Positions 1 to 7,340 of a stretch of DNA of 8,342 nt are shown here, piece by piece (position 1 is the first letter of the stretch; each line of letters opens with the position of its first letter). The DNA comes from Clostridia bacterium (GTDB lineage: Bacteria; Bacillota_A; Clostridia; RUG12999): the NCBI GenBank assembly GCA_017558425.1, contig JAFYVD010000028.1:1-8342 (forward strand), given 5' to 3'. The notes beneath the pieces were generated by a model, which saw nothing but the letters and a program-made list of their open reading frames with translations, did not search any database and had not been told where the DNA came from. The translations under genes and the position numbers were made by a program.

Positions 1-1
1 G

Positions 2-205
2 AACTTCCTCCTCATGCACGCTATGGGTCCAAATGTAGCGGGCGTTGTAGGTTCGGCAGTTGCTGCAGGTGCAGACGGTCTTATGATAGAAGTTCATAAC
101 GACCCGATACACGCGCTTTGCGATGGCGCTCAGTCGCTCACTCCCGAACAGTTTGACGATGTGGCAAAACGTGTTTCCAAAATCCGCGAGGTGATAGCAG
201 AATGA
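2..205 (+). CDS. aroF: 3-deoxy-7-phosphoheptulonate (DAHP) synthase, C-terminal fragment
   Basis: This is the 3' end of a DAHP synthase, the enzyme that condenses PEP with erythrose-4-phosphate in the first step of the shikimate pathway. About 67 codons are visible and the gene runs off the left edge. The segment [20 protein letters not shown] followed by QSLTP is the C-terminal strand and helix signature of type I-beta DAHP synthases (Bacillus/Thermotoga-like), in which the Glu-Val-His stretch belongs to the barrel's metal and substrate site. The reading frame is convincing from about base 17 onward. In the first 20 bases the expected DPSHA-type motif is not seen cleanly in this frame (see findings). 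The stop TGA overlaps the tyrA start as ATGA, so the two are probably translationally coupled. Any N-terminal regulatory domain is outside the window. The symbol is by family; aroG/aroH-type naming is equally possible. Confidence 0.88.
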   Translation, partial: NFLLMHAMGPNVAGVVGSAVAAGADGLMIEVHNDPIHALCDGAQSLTPEQFDDVAKRVSKIREVIAE

Positions 206-1035
206 TTATCGGTGTAGCAGGTCTCGGTCTTATCGGCGGTTCGCTTGCAAAAGCTTTCAAAAGAGACGAATCCTGCCGTGTTTTAGGATGTGATATTGAC
301 CGCAGTGTAACAAATTTCGCCCTTTTATCCGAAGCAATTGACGATGAACTCACCCCTGAAACAATTAAAGATTGCGATCTTGTTTTAATTGCAATTTATT
401 CTTTGGGTGCAGAAAAATTTTTAGAAGAAAACGCACCGAACTTTTCCAAAAACTCAGTAGTAATCGACTGTGTCGGCGTGAAACAGTCCATTTGCAAACT
501 CGGTTTTGAGCTTGCAGAAAAGTACGGATTCACCTTTGCAGGCGGTCACCCTATGGCAGGCAGTCATAACGGCGGATTCAAATATTCGCGCGAAGATTTG
601 TTCGACGGTGCACCCATGGTAATTGTGCCGCCGAAATTTGACGACATTCAGCTTTTTGACAGAATAAAGCAACTTCTTGCTCCCGTCAAATTCGGACACA
701 TTTCGGTTACAACAGCAGACGAGCACGACAGGGTAATTGCCTTTACTTCCCAGCTTGCGCACGTTGTGTCCAATGCTTATATCAAAAGTCCTACTGCCAC
801 AAATCACAAAGGTGTGTCGGCAGGTAGCTACAAGGATTTGACAAGAGTTGCATGGCTCAATCCCGAAATGTGGGCAGATTTGTTTCTTGGCAACGCCAAT
901 CATCTGACCGAAGAAATTGATTTTCTTATAAATTCTTTAACCGAATACAAAACCGCCATTATAAATGGCGACAGAGAAACTCTCGTAAGAATCCTGGACG
1001 AGGGCCGAAAACGCAAAAAGGAGGTTGACGGCTGA
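202..1035 (+). CDS. tyrA: Prephenate dehydrogenase (tyrosine branch)
   Basis: It oxidatively decarboxylates prephenate to 4-hydroxyphenylpyruvate, the committed step to tyrosine, in the cytoplasm. The 277-residue product starts with a Rossmann fold (GLGLIGGS, residues 7-14). Asp31 at the end of the second strand favours NAD over NADP. GGHPMAG (residues 114-120) carries His116, which by motif matches the active-site histidine of the family. His187 in SQLAHVV and Arg215 in KDLTRVA fit the substrate pocket in the helical domain (about 170-275). The ATG at 202 is preceded by GAGGTGA at 188-194 with a 7-base gap and overlaps the upstream stop by 4 bases. Unlike the roughly 370-residue Bacillus enzyme, it ends without a C-terminal ACT domain, so allosteric tyrosine control of that type is not expected. 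Arogenate as substrate cannot be excluded from sequence. Confidence 0.95.
   Translation: MIIGVAGLGLIGGSLAKAFKRDESCRVLGCDIDRSVTNFALLSEAIDDELTPETIKDCDLVLIAIYSLGAEKFLEENAPNFSKNSVVIDCVGVKQSICKLGFELAEKYGFTFAGGHPMAGSHNGGFKYSREDLFDGAPMVIVPPKFDDIQLFDRIKQLLAPVKFGHISVTTADEHDRVIAFTSQLAHVVSNAYIKSPTATNHKGVSAGSYKDLTRVAWLNPEMWADLFLGNANHLTEEIDFLINSLTEYKTAIINGDRETLVRILDEGRKRKKEVDG
1018..1024 (+). promoter_or_regulatory. Ribosome binding site of aroB inside the end of tyrA
   Basis: AAGGAGG lies 10 bases before the aroB ATG at 1035 and is embedded in the last codons of tyrA. It fixes the aroB start at the TGATG overlap and shows that aroB can recruit ribosomes strongly itself as well as by coupling. Confidence 0.8.
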
Positions 1036-2084
1036 TGACAACCATTACAGTAAACGCCTCAAAAAAATATAACATCTACATCGGTGACAATCTTTTTGAC
1101 AAAATCCCTGATTATATAGCCGAAATTTTCGCCAAAGGAAAAATCTGTATCGTTACTGACGATATAGTTGACGGACTTTACGGCAAAAAGCTTGAAAGCT
1201 TGCTGAGTCCGAAATTTGAAACCGTTAAATTCGTGATGGAACATGGCGAAAAGTCCAAAAACATTTCCACCTACGCTTCACTTCTGAATTTTCTTGCAGA
1301 AAACAGACTTACCCGTTCGGATGCGATACTCGCATTTGGCGGCGGAGTTGTGGGTGATTTGGCAGGGTTCACCGCCGCTACATATCTCCGCGGCATAAAA
1401 TATCTGCAGGTACCCACCACCCTTCTTGCGATGGTGGATTCGTCGGTGGGCGGCAAAACCGCTATTGACCTGGACATTGGCAAAAACCTGTGCGGAGCAT
1501 TTTATCAGCCCGAAATCGTTATCTGCGATTACACTCTTACAAAAACTCTTACCGATGAATTTTTCGCCGACGGCTGTGCTGAAATCATAAAATACGCATT
1601 GATACACGACGTTGAATTATATCATCATTTGCTTGAAAACGGTAAGAATTTTGACCGCGAATATGTCATTTCTCGTTGTGTCTGCATAAAAAGCGAAATT
1701 GTTGCGGCAGACGAATTTGACGGTGCAACCCGCCAGCTTTTAAACTATGGTCACACCATCGGTCACGCCATTGAAGCACTCAGCAATTTCGGTATCACTC
1801 ACGGAAATGCTGTTGCCTCAGGTATGGCAATTGTTGCCCGAAGCAGCGCTGAAAACGGACTTTGCTCCGACGAATGTGTTTCGGACACATTAAAGCTTAT
1901 AAAAGCTTTCGGTCTCCCTGAAAACACACAGTTTTCAGCAAACGAAATTGCGGGCGTCATTGAAAATGACAAAAAACGCAAAGGCGGCACAATAGCTCTT
2001 GTAGTCCCCGAAACAACAGGCAAATGTATCCTGAAAAAATATCCTATTGAAAATGTAGAAAACTTTGTTGCGGCAGGACTTTGA
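1035..2084 (+). CDS. aroB: 3-dehydroquinate synthase
   Basis: It cyclises DAHP to 3-dehydroquinate, the second shikimate step, using NAD and a divalent metal. The 349-residue product has the usual family length. The nucleotide-binding stretch FGGGVVGDLAGF (101-112), PTTLLAMVDSSVGGKTAID (127-145) with Lys141, and the phosphate-contacting NDKKRKGG (311-318) are all present. The metal ligands match the family pattern: Glu183 in AEIIKYALIHD, His240 in NYGHTIGH and His256 in THGNAV, with the last two spaced 16 residues apart as in characterised enzymes. The ATG shares one base with the tyrA stop (TGATG). Placing aroB directly after tyrA rather than next to the DAHP synthase is one of several orders known in Clostridia. 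No sign of truncation or frameshift. Confidence 0.97.
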   Translation: MTTITVNASKKYNIYIGDNLFDKIPDYIAEIFAKGKICIVTDDIVDGLYGKKLESLLSPKFETVKFVMEHGEKSKNISTYASLLNFLAENRLTRSDAILAFGGGVVGDLAGFTAATYLRGIKYLQVPTTLLAMVDSSVGGKTAIDLDIGKNLCGAFYQPEIVICDYTLTKTLTDEFFADGCAEIIKYALIHDVELYHHLLENGKNFDREYVISRCVCIKSEIVAADEFDGATRQLLNYGHTIGHAIEALSNFGITHGNAVASGMAIVARSSAENGLCSDECVSDTLKLIKAFGLPENTQFSANEIAGVIENDKKRKGGTIALVVPETTGKCILKKYPIENVENFVAAGL

Positions 2085-2104
2085 TTCTGCCTGAAAGGCA
2101 CAAT

Positions 2105-3331
2105 ATGAAAGTAATCATTACCCCTTCACAGCTCAAAGGCACAGTTGCGGCAAGAGCTTCAAAGTCACAGGCTCACCGTCTGCTGATTTGTGCGGCTCTT
2201 TCAGGAGAGCCCTGCACAATTTACTGCGACAGTTTGTCCGAGGACATTCTCGCCACAGTCGATTGCCTGAATGCTCTCGGTGCAGATATAAAATATGACA
2301 GTGGAAAATTCACTGTCCGTCCCATAACCGCGCCTCTTTCCGATACAGTTCTGAACTGTCGCGAAAGCGGTTCAACCCTTCGGTTTATGATAGGTGTGGT
2401 TGCTGCTTTGGGTTCAAACTCAACTTTTAAAATGTCGGGCAGGCTTCCCGAAAGGCCGCTTTCTCCGCTTAAAGAGGAGCTTGAGGCTAACGGAATAGTT
2501 TTTTCAAACCCAACAGCCGATACTATAAAGCTTTGCGGCAAGCTTACGGGCGGCAAATTCACTCTTGACGGCGGAGTTTCCTCGCAGTTTATAAGCGGTC
2601 TTTTGTTTGCCCTCCCCTTGCTTGAAAAGGAAAGCTCTCTTAAAATTACAGGAGATATTCAATCTGCAGATTATATTAAAATGACAGTCAGTGCCATAGA
2701 AAAATTTGGAATTTCATTCGAGCAGACCGACAATGTTTACAAAATAGCAAGCGGAAGTTACCGTGCCGCAAAAGAATATTTTGTAGAAGGCGACTGGTCA
2801 AACGGCGCATTCTGGATTTGTGCAAACCTGCTTTCCGCAAACGCCATTTCTGTAACAAATCTTGATAGTGATTCATTGCAGGGCGACAAAGAAATTGCAG
2901 AAATAGTGAATAGATTTAAATCTGAAAATCTTTCCGAAATTATAATAGATGCTTCAAACATCCCCGACCTTGTACCGATTATATGCGTGACCGCTTCTTC
3001 GCTTGACGGCTGTGTTACGGTGATAAAAAACGCTTGGCGGCTTCGCATAAAAGAAAGCGACAGAATTAAAGAAACCGCCCATTTGATAAATAGTCTTGGC
3101 GGCAAAGCCCAGGAAACAGATGACGGCCTTATTATAACAGGTGTGGGCAGGCTTTCGGGTGGCAAACTGGACAGCGCAGGTGACCATCGAATTGCCATGA
3201 GCGGTGCTATCGCCTCACTCATTTGTGACGGACCTGTGGAAATCACCGGCGCAGATGCCGTTAATAAATCCTATCCCGATTTCTGGAAGGATTTTGAATC
3301 TCTCGGCGGTAAAATTACAATAGAATATTAA
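2105..3331 (+). CDS. aroA: 3-phosphoshikimate 1-carboxyvinyltransferase (EPSP synthase)
   Basis: It joins PEP to shikimate-3-phosphate to form EPSP, the sixth shikimate step. The product has 408 residues from the ATG at 2105. This start is preferred to an in-frame TTG at 2081 because GAAAGG (2093-2098) sits 6 bases before it, and because MKVIITPSQLKGTV is the normal N-terminus of the family. Substrate-site motifs are in order: SKSQAHR (19-25; Lys20, Ser21, Arg25), the glycine loop ESGSTLRF (87-94), SSQFISGLL (159-167), PDLVP with the catalytic Asp288, IKESDRIKE (315-323; Lys316, Glu317, Arg320), DHRIAM (360-365) and NKSYPDF with Lys388. The loop reads ESGSTLRF rather than the NAGTAMRP of E. 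coli; Gly89 is kept and the residue after Arg93 is Phe instead of Pro. A 20-base gap separates it from aroB. Confidence 0.96.
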   Translation: MKVIITPSQLKGTVAARASKSQAHRLLICAALSGEPCTIYCDSLSEDILATVDCLNALGADIKYDSGKFTVRPITAPLSDTVLNCRESGSTLRFMIGVVAALGSNSTFKMSGRLPERPLSPLKEELEANGIVFSNPTADTIKLCGKLTGGKFTLDGGVSSQFISGLLFALPLLEKESSLKITGDIQSADYIKMTVSAIEKFGISFEQTDNVYKIASGSYRAAKEYFVEGDWSNGAFWICANLLSANAISVTNLDSDSLQGDKEIAEIVNRFKSENLSEIIIDASNIPDLVPIICVTASSLDGCVTVIKNAWRLRIKESDRIKETAHLINSLGGKAQETDDGLIITGVGRLSGGKLDSAGDHRIAMSGAIASLICDGPVEITGADAVNKSYPDFWKDFESLGGKITIEY

Positions 3332-3349
3332 GAAAGGCAGGATAAAAAT

Positions 3350-4363
3350 ATGTCAAGCACTTTCGGCAAAAGTATAAAAATTTCAATCTGGGGACAATCT
3401 CATTCCGAATCTATCGGCGTGGTGATTGACGGAATCCCCGCAGGCAAAAAAATTGATATGGAAAAGCTTGAGCAGTTTATGCAAAGACGTGCTCCGGGCA
3501 GAGATAAATATTCCACTCCCCGCAAAGAAGCTGACAAAGTGGAATTTCAGTCGGGCATTATAGACGGCGTTACTTGCGGTGCACCAATTTGTGCACTCAT
3601 CCGAAACACCAACACCAAAAGCTCCGACTACGATAAAATCCGTGATATTCCTCGTCCCGCTCACGCCGATTATCCCGCATTTGTACGTCACAACGGTGCA
3701 AATGATGTATCAGGCGGAGGACATTTTTCGGGCAGGCTCACTGCTCCGCTTTGTATTGCAGGCGGTATTGCAAAACAGTTCCTTGAAGAAAAAGGTATAA
3801 CGGTATCTGCCGCAATCAAAAGCATCGGCGGCGAAACAGACCTTGAAAAAGCTTTTGCAATTATTGATAAAGCAAGAGAAAATCTCGATTCAGTGGGCGG
3901 TATAATTGAATGTATCGTTTCGGGGCTTCCAGTAGGCGTTGGCGACCCGATGTTTGACGGTATGGAAAACCGCATTTCTCAGGCAGTATTTGCCGTTCCG
4001 GCAATTAAAGGTATTGAATTCGGCAACGGATTTGAATGTGCAAAATTGTTTGGAAGCGAAAATAACGATGAATATTATATGGACGGCGACAAAATTCGCA
4101 CAAAAACCAACAATCACGGCGGAATTTTAGGCGGACTCACTTCGGGTGAAGATTTGATTTTCCGTGTTGCCGTTAAGCCCACGCCCTCCATCGGCAAAGA
4201 ACAGAAAAGTGTTTCGCTCAGCCGCAAAGAGGACACTGATTTAATCATAGTCGGCAGACACGACCCTTGTATCCTGCCCCGCGCAACCGTTTGCATTGAA
4301 GCGGCTGCAGCAATTGCGGTTTATGACGCAGTAATAGATTATTTGAAAGGTTGTAATTTATAA
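3350..4363 (+). CDS. aroC: Chorismate synthase
   Basis: It converts EPSP to chorismate by a 1,4-elimination that needs reduced FMN, ending the shared aromatic pathway. The product is 337 residues, slightly short of the usual 350-390. The N-terminal signature is present in variant form as GQSHSESIGVVIDGIP (15-30), with the conserved active-site His18; the usual GESHG has become GQSHS. The central GGGHFSGRLTAP (122-133) is the form that replaces GGGRSSAR in many Firmicutes and related bacteria. The C-terminal signature GRHDPCILPRA (302-312) is intact. The ATG at 3350 follows aroA by 18 bases, with AGAAAGG (3331-3337) and GGCAGG just upstream as candidate ribosome binding sites. It shares one base with the next gene (TAATG). 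Its flavin reductase partner is not encoded here. Confidence 0.96.
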   Translation: MSSTFGKSIKISIWGQSHSESIGVVIDGIPAGKKIDMEKLEQFMQRRAPGRDKYSTPRKEADKVEFQSGIIDGVTCGAPICALIRNTNTKSSDYDKIRDIPRPAHADYPAFVRHNGANDVSGGGHFSGRLTAPLCIAGGIAKQFLEEKGITVSAAIKSIGGETDLEKAFAIIDKARENLDSVGGIIECIVSGLPVGVGDPMFDGMENRISQAVFAVPAIKGIEFGNGFECAKLFGSENNDEYYMDGDKIRTKTNNHGGILGGLTSGEDLIFRVAVKPTPSIGKEQKSVSLSRKEDTDLIIVGRHDPCILPRATVCIEAAAAIAVYDAVIDYLKGCNL

Positions 4364-5505
4364 TGAATTTAGAAGAACTCAGAAAAGACATTGATGCCAT
4401 TGATAACGAAATTATAAAATTGGTTGAAAGCAGAATGGACACCGCGGCAAAAATAGCTGCATACAAAAAAGAAAACAATTTACCCATTTTAAACTCGGCA
4501 AGAGAGCGTCAGATTCTTTCTGATATTGCAGGAAAATCCCGTCCCGAAACCAAAAATTATCTGCGTGTTTTATATTCGCTGATGTTTGAGCTGAGCCGCT
4601 CTTACCAGGGCAAGATTTTAAACAAAAACAATGCGATGTTTGAAACTATTATGAATGCTGTTGAAAACACCCCCAAACTTTTCCCTTCCGATGTTCAGGT
4701 TGCCTGCCAGGGTGTTGAAGGTGCATATTCTCAGCTTGCCTGCGAAAAAATGTTCAAAAATCCCAGCATTATGTATACAAGCAGTTTTGAAGGAGTTTTC
4801 TCGGCAGTTGAAAGCGGACTTTGCAAATATGGTATTTTGCCCATTGAAAACAGTACCGCAGGTTCTGTTAAAAAAGTTTACGACCTTATGACTCAGCACA
4901 ATTTCAACATTGTCAGAAGTACAAGAATAAAGGTTAATCACAGCCTTCTTGCCAAAAAAGGCACCTCTCTTTCGGAAATCCGCGAGATTTTCTCTCACGA
5001 GCAGGCTATCAGCCAATGCAGTGAATTTCTTTCCTCATTAAACAATGTGAAAATCACTCGTTGCGAAAACACTGCTGTTGCGGCAAAAATGGTGTCCGAA
5101 AGCGACCGCCCGGACGTTGCGGCTCTTTCTTCCCATTCCTGTGCGGAACTTTATAATCTTGACTGTATTAAACCCGTTGTTCAGGACAGCCAGAACAACC
5201 ACACAAGATTTGTTTGTATTTCCAAAAATCTTGAAATTTATCCGGGTGCGGACAAAACAAGCCTTATGCTTGTGGCGCCCCACAAACCGGGTTCTCTTTA
5301 TAAAACACTTGCCCGTCTGTATGCACTGGGCATAAACCTGATAAAGCTTGAAAGCCGTCCCATACCCGATCGTGATTTTGAGTTTATGTTCTATTTCGAC
5401 CTTGAAACCTCAATCTATTCGGAAGAGTTCGCACAGCTTATCTGCGAGCTTGAAGAAATTTCCGAAGATTTCAAATATTTCGGCAGCTATTCGGAGGTTA
5501 TATAA
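4363..5505 (+). CDS. pheA: Bifunctional chorismate mutase / prephenate dehydratase with ACT domain (P-protein)
   Basis: It converts chorismate to prephenate and then to phenylpyruvate, the phenylalanine branch. Three domains are visible in 380 residues. Residues 1-85 are an AroQ-class helical chorismate mutase with Arg7, Arg24, Lys35, Arg47 and Glu48 in the expected active-site positions. Residues about 105-285 are prephenate dehydratase, with QGVEGAYSQ, PIENSTAGSV, SHEQAISQC and the catalytic Thr-Arg-Phe motif in NHTRF. Residues about 295-375 are an ACT domain with PGSLY and LIKLESRP, the two stretches that form the phenylalanine effector site in known P-proteins, so feedback inhibition by phenylalanine is likely. 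Because TyrA here has no mutase domain, this protein probably supplies prephenate to both branches. The ATG overlaps the aroC stop by one base. Confidence 0.95.
   Translation: MNLEELRKDIDAIDNEIIKLVESRMDTAAKIAAYKKENNLPILNSARERQILSDIAGKSRPETKNYLRVLYSLMFELSRSYQGKILNKNNAMFETIMNAVENTPKLFPSDVQVACQGVEGAYSQLACEKMFKNPSIMYTSSFEGVFSAVESGLCKYGILPIENSTAGSVKKVYDLMTQHNFNIVRSTRIKVNHSLLAKKGTSLSEIREIFSHEQAISQCSEFLSSLNNVKITRCENTAVAAKMVSESDRPDVAALSSHSCAELYNLDCIKPVVQDSQNNHTRFVCISKNLEIYPGADKTSLMLVAPHKPGSLYKTLARLYALGINLIKLESRPIPDRDFEFMFYFDLETSIYSEEFAQLICELEEISEDFKYFGSYSEVI
5493..5497 (+). promoter_or_regulatory. Ribosome binding site of the aroE-aroK fusion
   Basis: GGAGG inside the last codons of pheA lies 10 bases before the ATG at 5508, which supports that start and the 2-base gap between the genes. 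Confidence 0.7.
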
Positions 5506-5507
5506 AT

Positions 5508-6722
5508 ATGAACCGATATGGTTTGCTCGGCGAGCATCTCGGGCACAGTTTTTCTGTGCCCATTCACAACCTGCTTGCCGACTATGAATACAAGCTTTAC
5601 GAAAAAACCCCCGCCGAGTTGGAAGATTTTTTGAAAAATCCTCAGCTTGACGGTATGAACGTGACAATTCCATACAAAAAAACCGTTATTCCCTTTTGTA
5701 ACAGCCTTTCCGATACCGCCCAAAAAATCGGAAGCGTTAACACTCTTGTTTTGAGAGAAACAGGCTGGCACGGCGACAATACCGATTATTACGGATTTGA
5801 GTATATGCTGAAATCGGCAGGTATTTCGCCCAAAAACAAAAAAGTCATAATTTTGGGCAGCGGTGGTGCTTCGCTTACCGCCAGATGCGTAGCACAAGAC
5901 CTTGGTGCATCGGAAATTGTTGTTATTTCCCGCAGTGGCGAAAACAATTATGACAACATTTCCCGCCACTTTGATGCTGATATTATTGTCAATGCCACCC
6001 CCGTGGGAATGTATCCGCAGGACTTTGTGTCTCCCATAAATCTTGGCGATTTCAAAAACTGCAGCGGTGTAGCCGATATGATTTACAATCCTGCCCGAAC
6101 AAAGCTATTATACGACGCCGAAGTTTTGGGAATCCCCCACACAAATGGTCTGACCATGCTTGTAGCCCAGGCAAAAAGAGCTTGCGAGATTTTCACCGGC
6201 AAGTCCATAGAAGATGGTCGGATAGACGAAATTGTCAAAATCATCCAATCAAGTCTTAAAAATATTGTCCTTATCGGGATGCCCGGTTGCGGAAAAAGCC
6301 TGGTTGGCAAGCTTCTTGCCCAAAAACTCGGCAGACCATTCGCCGACTGCGATGCTATGATCACAGAGCGTGAAGGTAATATTGAAAATATTTTTGCCCA
6401 AAAAGGCGAAGAATTTTTCAGAAGTGTCGAAACCTCGGTTATTGACGAAATTTCCAAGGAAAGCGGCTATATTATATCCACAGGCGGCGGCTGTGTCACT
6501 CGAGCGGAAAATTATCCCCTGCTTCACAGAAACAGCACTATAATATGGTTGAAACGCGATATAACAACCCTCGCAACCAACGGCCGTCCCCTTTCAAATG
6601 CAGGCAATCTTGCACAGATGTATCAGATTCGCAAACCTCTTTACCAAAAATTCTGCGATTTTGAAATTGATAATAACTGTCCTGCTGACGAAACTGTTAA
6701 AAAAATTCTGGAGTTGATATAA
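5508..6722 (+). CDS. aroE-aroK: Bifunctional shikimate dehydrogenase / shikimate kinase fusion (AroE-AroK)
   Basis: One 404-residue open frame carries two consecutive shikimate enzymes, so 3-dehydroshikimate can be reduced and the shikimate then phosphorylated by the same polypeptide. The AroE part (1 to about 248) has GHSFS (12-16) for shikimate binding, NVTIPYK with catalytic Lys57, GDNTD with catalytic Asp93, the nucleotide loop GSGGAS (117-122), NATPVGM (162-168) and NGLTMLVAQA (213-222). The AroK part (about 250-404) has the Walker A GMPGCGKS (257-264), Asp282 in FADCDAM, FFRSVE with Arg305, GGG (326-328), the lid GRPL with Arg360, and IRKPLY with Arg375. Both sets of catalytic residues are intact. 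The linker is very short: the last AroE helix runs almost straight into the first kinase strand. The AroE half is at the short end for the family (usually about 270-290). Confidence 0.94.
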   Translation: MNRYGLLGEHLGHSFSVPIHNLLADYEYKLYEKTPAELEDFLKNPQLDGMNVTIPYKKTVIPFCNSLSDTAQKIGSVNTLVLRETGWHGDNTDYYGFEYMLKSAGISPKNKKVIILGSGGASLTARCVAQDLGASEIVVISRSGENNYDNISRHFDADIIVNATPVGMYPQDFVSPINLGDFKNCSGVADMIYNPARTKLLYDAEVLGIPHTNGLTMLVAQAKRACEIFTGKSIEDGRIDEIVKIIQSSLKNIVLIGMPGCGKSLVGKLLAQKLGRPFADCDAMITEREGNIENIFAQKGEEFFRSVETSVIDEISKESGYIISTGGGCVTRAENYPLLHRNSTIIWLKRDITTLATNGRPLSNAGNLAQMYQIRKPLYQKFCDFEIDNNCPADETVKKILELI

Positions 6723-7159
6723 TGAAAATACTTGTTATAAACGGACCAAATCTTAATATGCTCGGACTTCGCGAACCTGAAATTTACGGCAAACAAAACT
6801 ACGCCGCTTTGGTGGAGTTTATTGAAACCACCGCCAAATCCGAGGCTGTTGACGTTAAAGTTTTTCAGTCAAATCACGAAGGTGCAATTGTTGATGAAAT
6901 TCAGGCGGCATACGGCAATTTTGACGGAATTATAATTAATCCCGCGGCGTATACTCATACAAGTGTGGCGATTCTTGATGCACTTAAAGCCGTAAGTATC
7001 CCCGCAGTTGAGGTTCACCTTTCCGATGTGTCAAAACGCGAAGATTTCAGACAGATTTCCTATGTTCGTGCCGCTTGCCTTACAACTTTTGCAGGTTATG
7101 GCTTTGAAGGCTATAAAAAAGCCATCCTTCACATTAAAGAATATTTAAAAAATGTGTAA
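6722..7159 (+). CDS. aroQ: Type II 3-dehydroquinate dehydratase
   Basis: It dehydrates 3-dehydroquinate to 3-dehydroshikimate, the third shikimate step, and normally works as a dodecamer. The 145-residue product matches the type II family in length and motif order: NGPNLNMLGLREPEIYG (7-23) with Arg17 and the catalytic Tyr22 on the mobile loop, QSNHEG (49-54), NPAAYTHTS (73-81) with Asn73 and His79, and EVHLSD (97-102) with His99. It is unrelated to the Schiff-base type I enzyme AroD. The ATG shares a base with the previous stop (TAATG), and GGAG at 6710-6713 lies 8 bases upstream. It is the last gene of the operon. No clear intrinsic terminator follows it, and the next promoter begins 7 bases after its stop. 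Confidence 0.97.
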   Translation: MKILVINGPNLNMLGLREPEIYGKQNYAALVEFIETTAKSEAVDVKVFQSNHEGAIVDEIQAAYGNFDGIIINPAAYTHTSVAILDALKAVSIPAVEVHLSDVSKREDFRQISYVRAACLTTFAGYGFEGYKKAILHIKEYLKNV

Positions 7160-7165
7160 TTAAGC

Positions 7166-7194
7166 TTGACAAACTCCGTAGAATCAGTTATAAT
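7166..7194 (+). promoter_or_regulatory. Consensus housekeeping promoter for the tRNA cluster
   Basis: TTGACA at 7166-7171 and TATAAT at 7189-7194 are both perfect matches to the sigma-A/sigma-70 consensus and are separated by exactly 17 bases. The start of transcription should fall near 7201, about 15 bases before tRNA-Pro. Such strength is typical of stable-RNA genes. Confidence 0.93.
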
Positions 7195-7215
7195 ACTATA
7201 TTGTGACATCCACTA

Positions 7216-7292
7216 CGGGGTTTGGCGCAGTTTGGTAGCGCGCATGGTTTGGGACCATGAGGCCGTGGGTTCGAATCCCCCAACCCCGACCA
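7216..7292 (+). tRNA. tRNA-Pro (anticodon UGG)
   Basis: The cloverleaf is complete. The acceptor arm CGGGGTT (7216-7222) pairs with AACCCCG (7282-7288), followed by discriminator A and an encoded CCA (7290-7292). The anticodon stem CATGG/CCATG (7243-7247 with 7255-7259) encloses the loop TTTGGGA, giving anticodon TGG at 7250-7252. The T-arm has GTTCGAATC. The UGG anticodon reads CCA and, by wobble, other proline codons. No terminator follows, so its transcript may run into the serine tRNAs. Confidence 0.97.
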
Positions 7293-7301
7293 AATTTTCT
7301 A

Positions 7302-7330
7302 TTGACAATTTGAAAAAATTGTGGTAGAAT
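7302..7330 (+). promoter_or_regulatory. Internal promoter for the serine tRNA pair
   Basis: TTGACA at 7302-7307 and TAGAAT at 7325-7330 with a 17-base spacer form a near-perfect housekeeping promoter. It lies between tRNA-Pro and tRNA-Ser and predicts a start near 7337, only a few bases before tRNA-Ser(UGA). The spacer holds a small inverted repeat (see findings). Confidence 0.85.
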
Positions 7331-7340
7331 ATAAAAGTAC

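Noticed and set aside
454..903. A 149-codon minus-strand open frame across tyrA
   Set aside because: It is an antisense shadow of a conserved enzyme, with Cys- and His-rich low-plausibility protein and no ribosome binding site evident.
2081..2104. TTG at 2081 as an upstream start for aroA, overlapping the aroB stop
   Set aside because: The ATG at 2105 has GAAAGG 6 bases before it and gives the family's normal N-terminus; the eight extra residues match nothing expected.
2758..3246. A 162-codon minus-strand open frame across aroA
   Set aside because: It lies wholly within a well-supported gene on the other strand, has no recognisable motif, and its composition follows the codon pattern of aroA.
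5487..5969. A 160-codon minus-strand open frame across the pheA/aroE junction
   Set aside because: It overlaps two intact conserved genes and has no family features.
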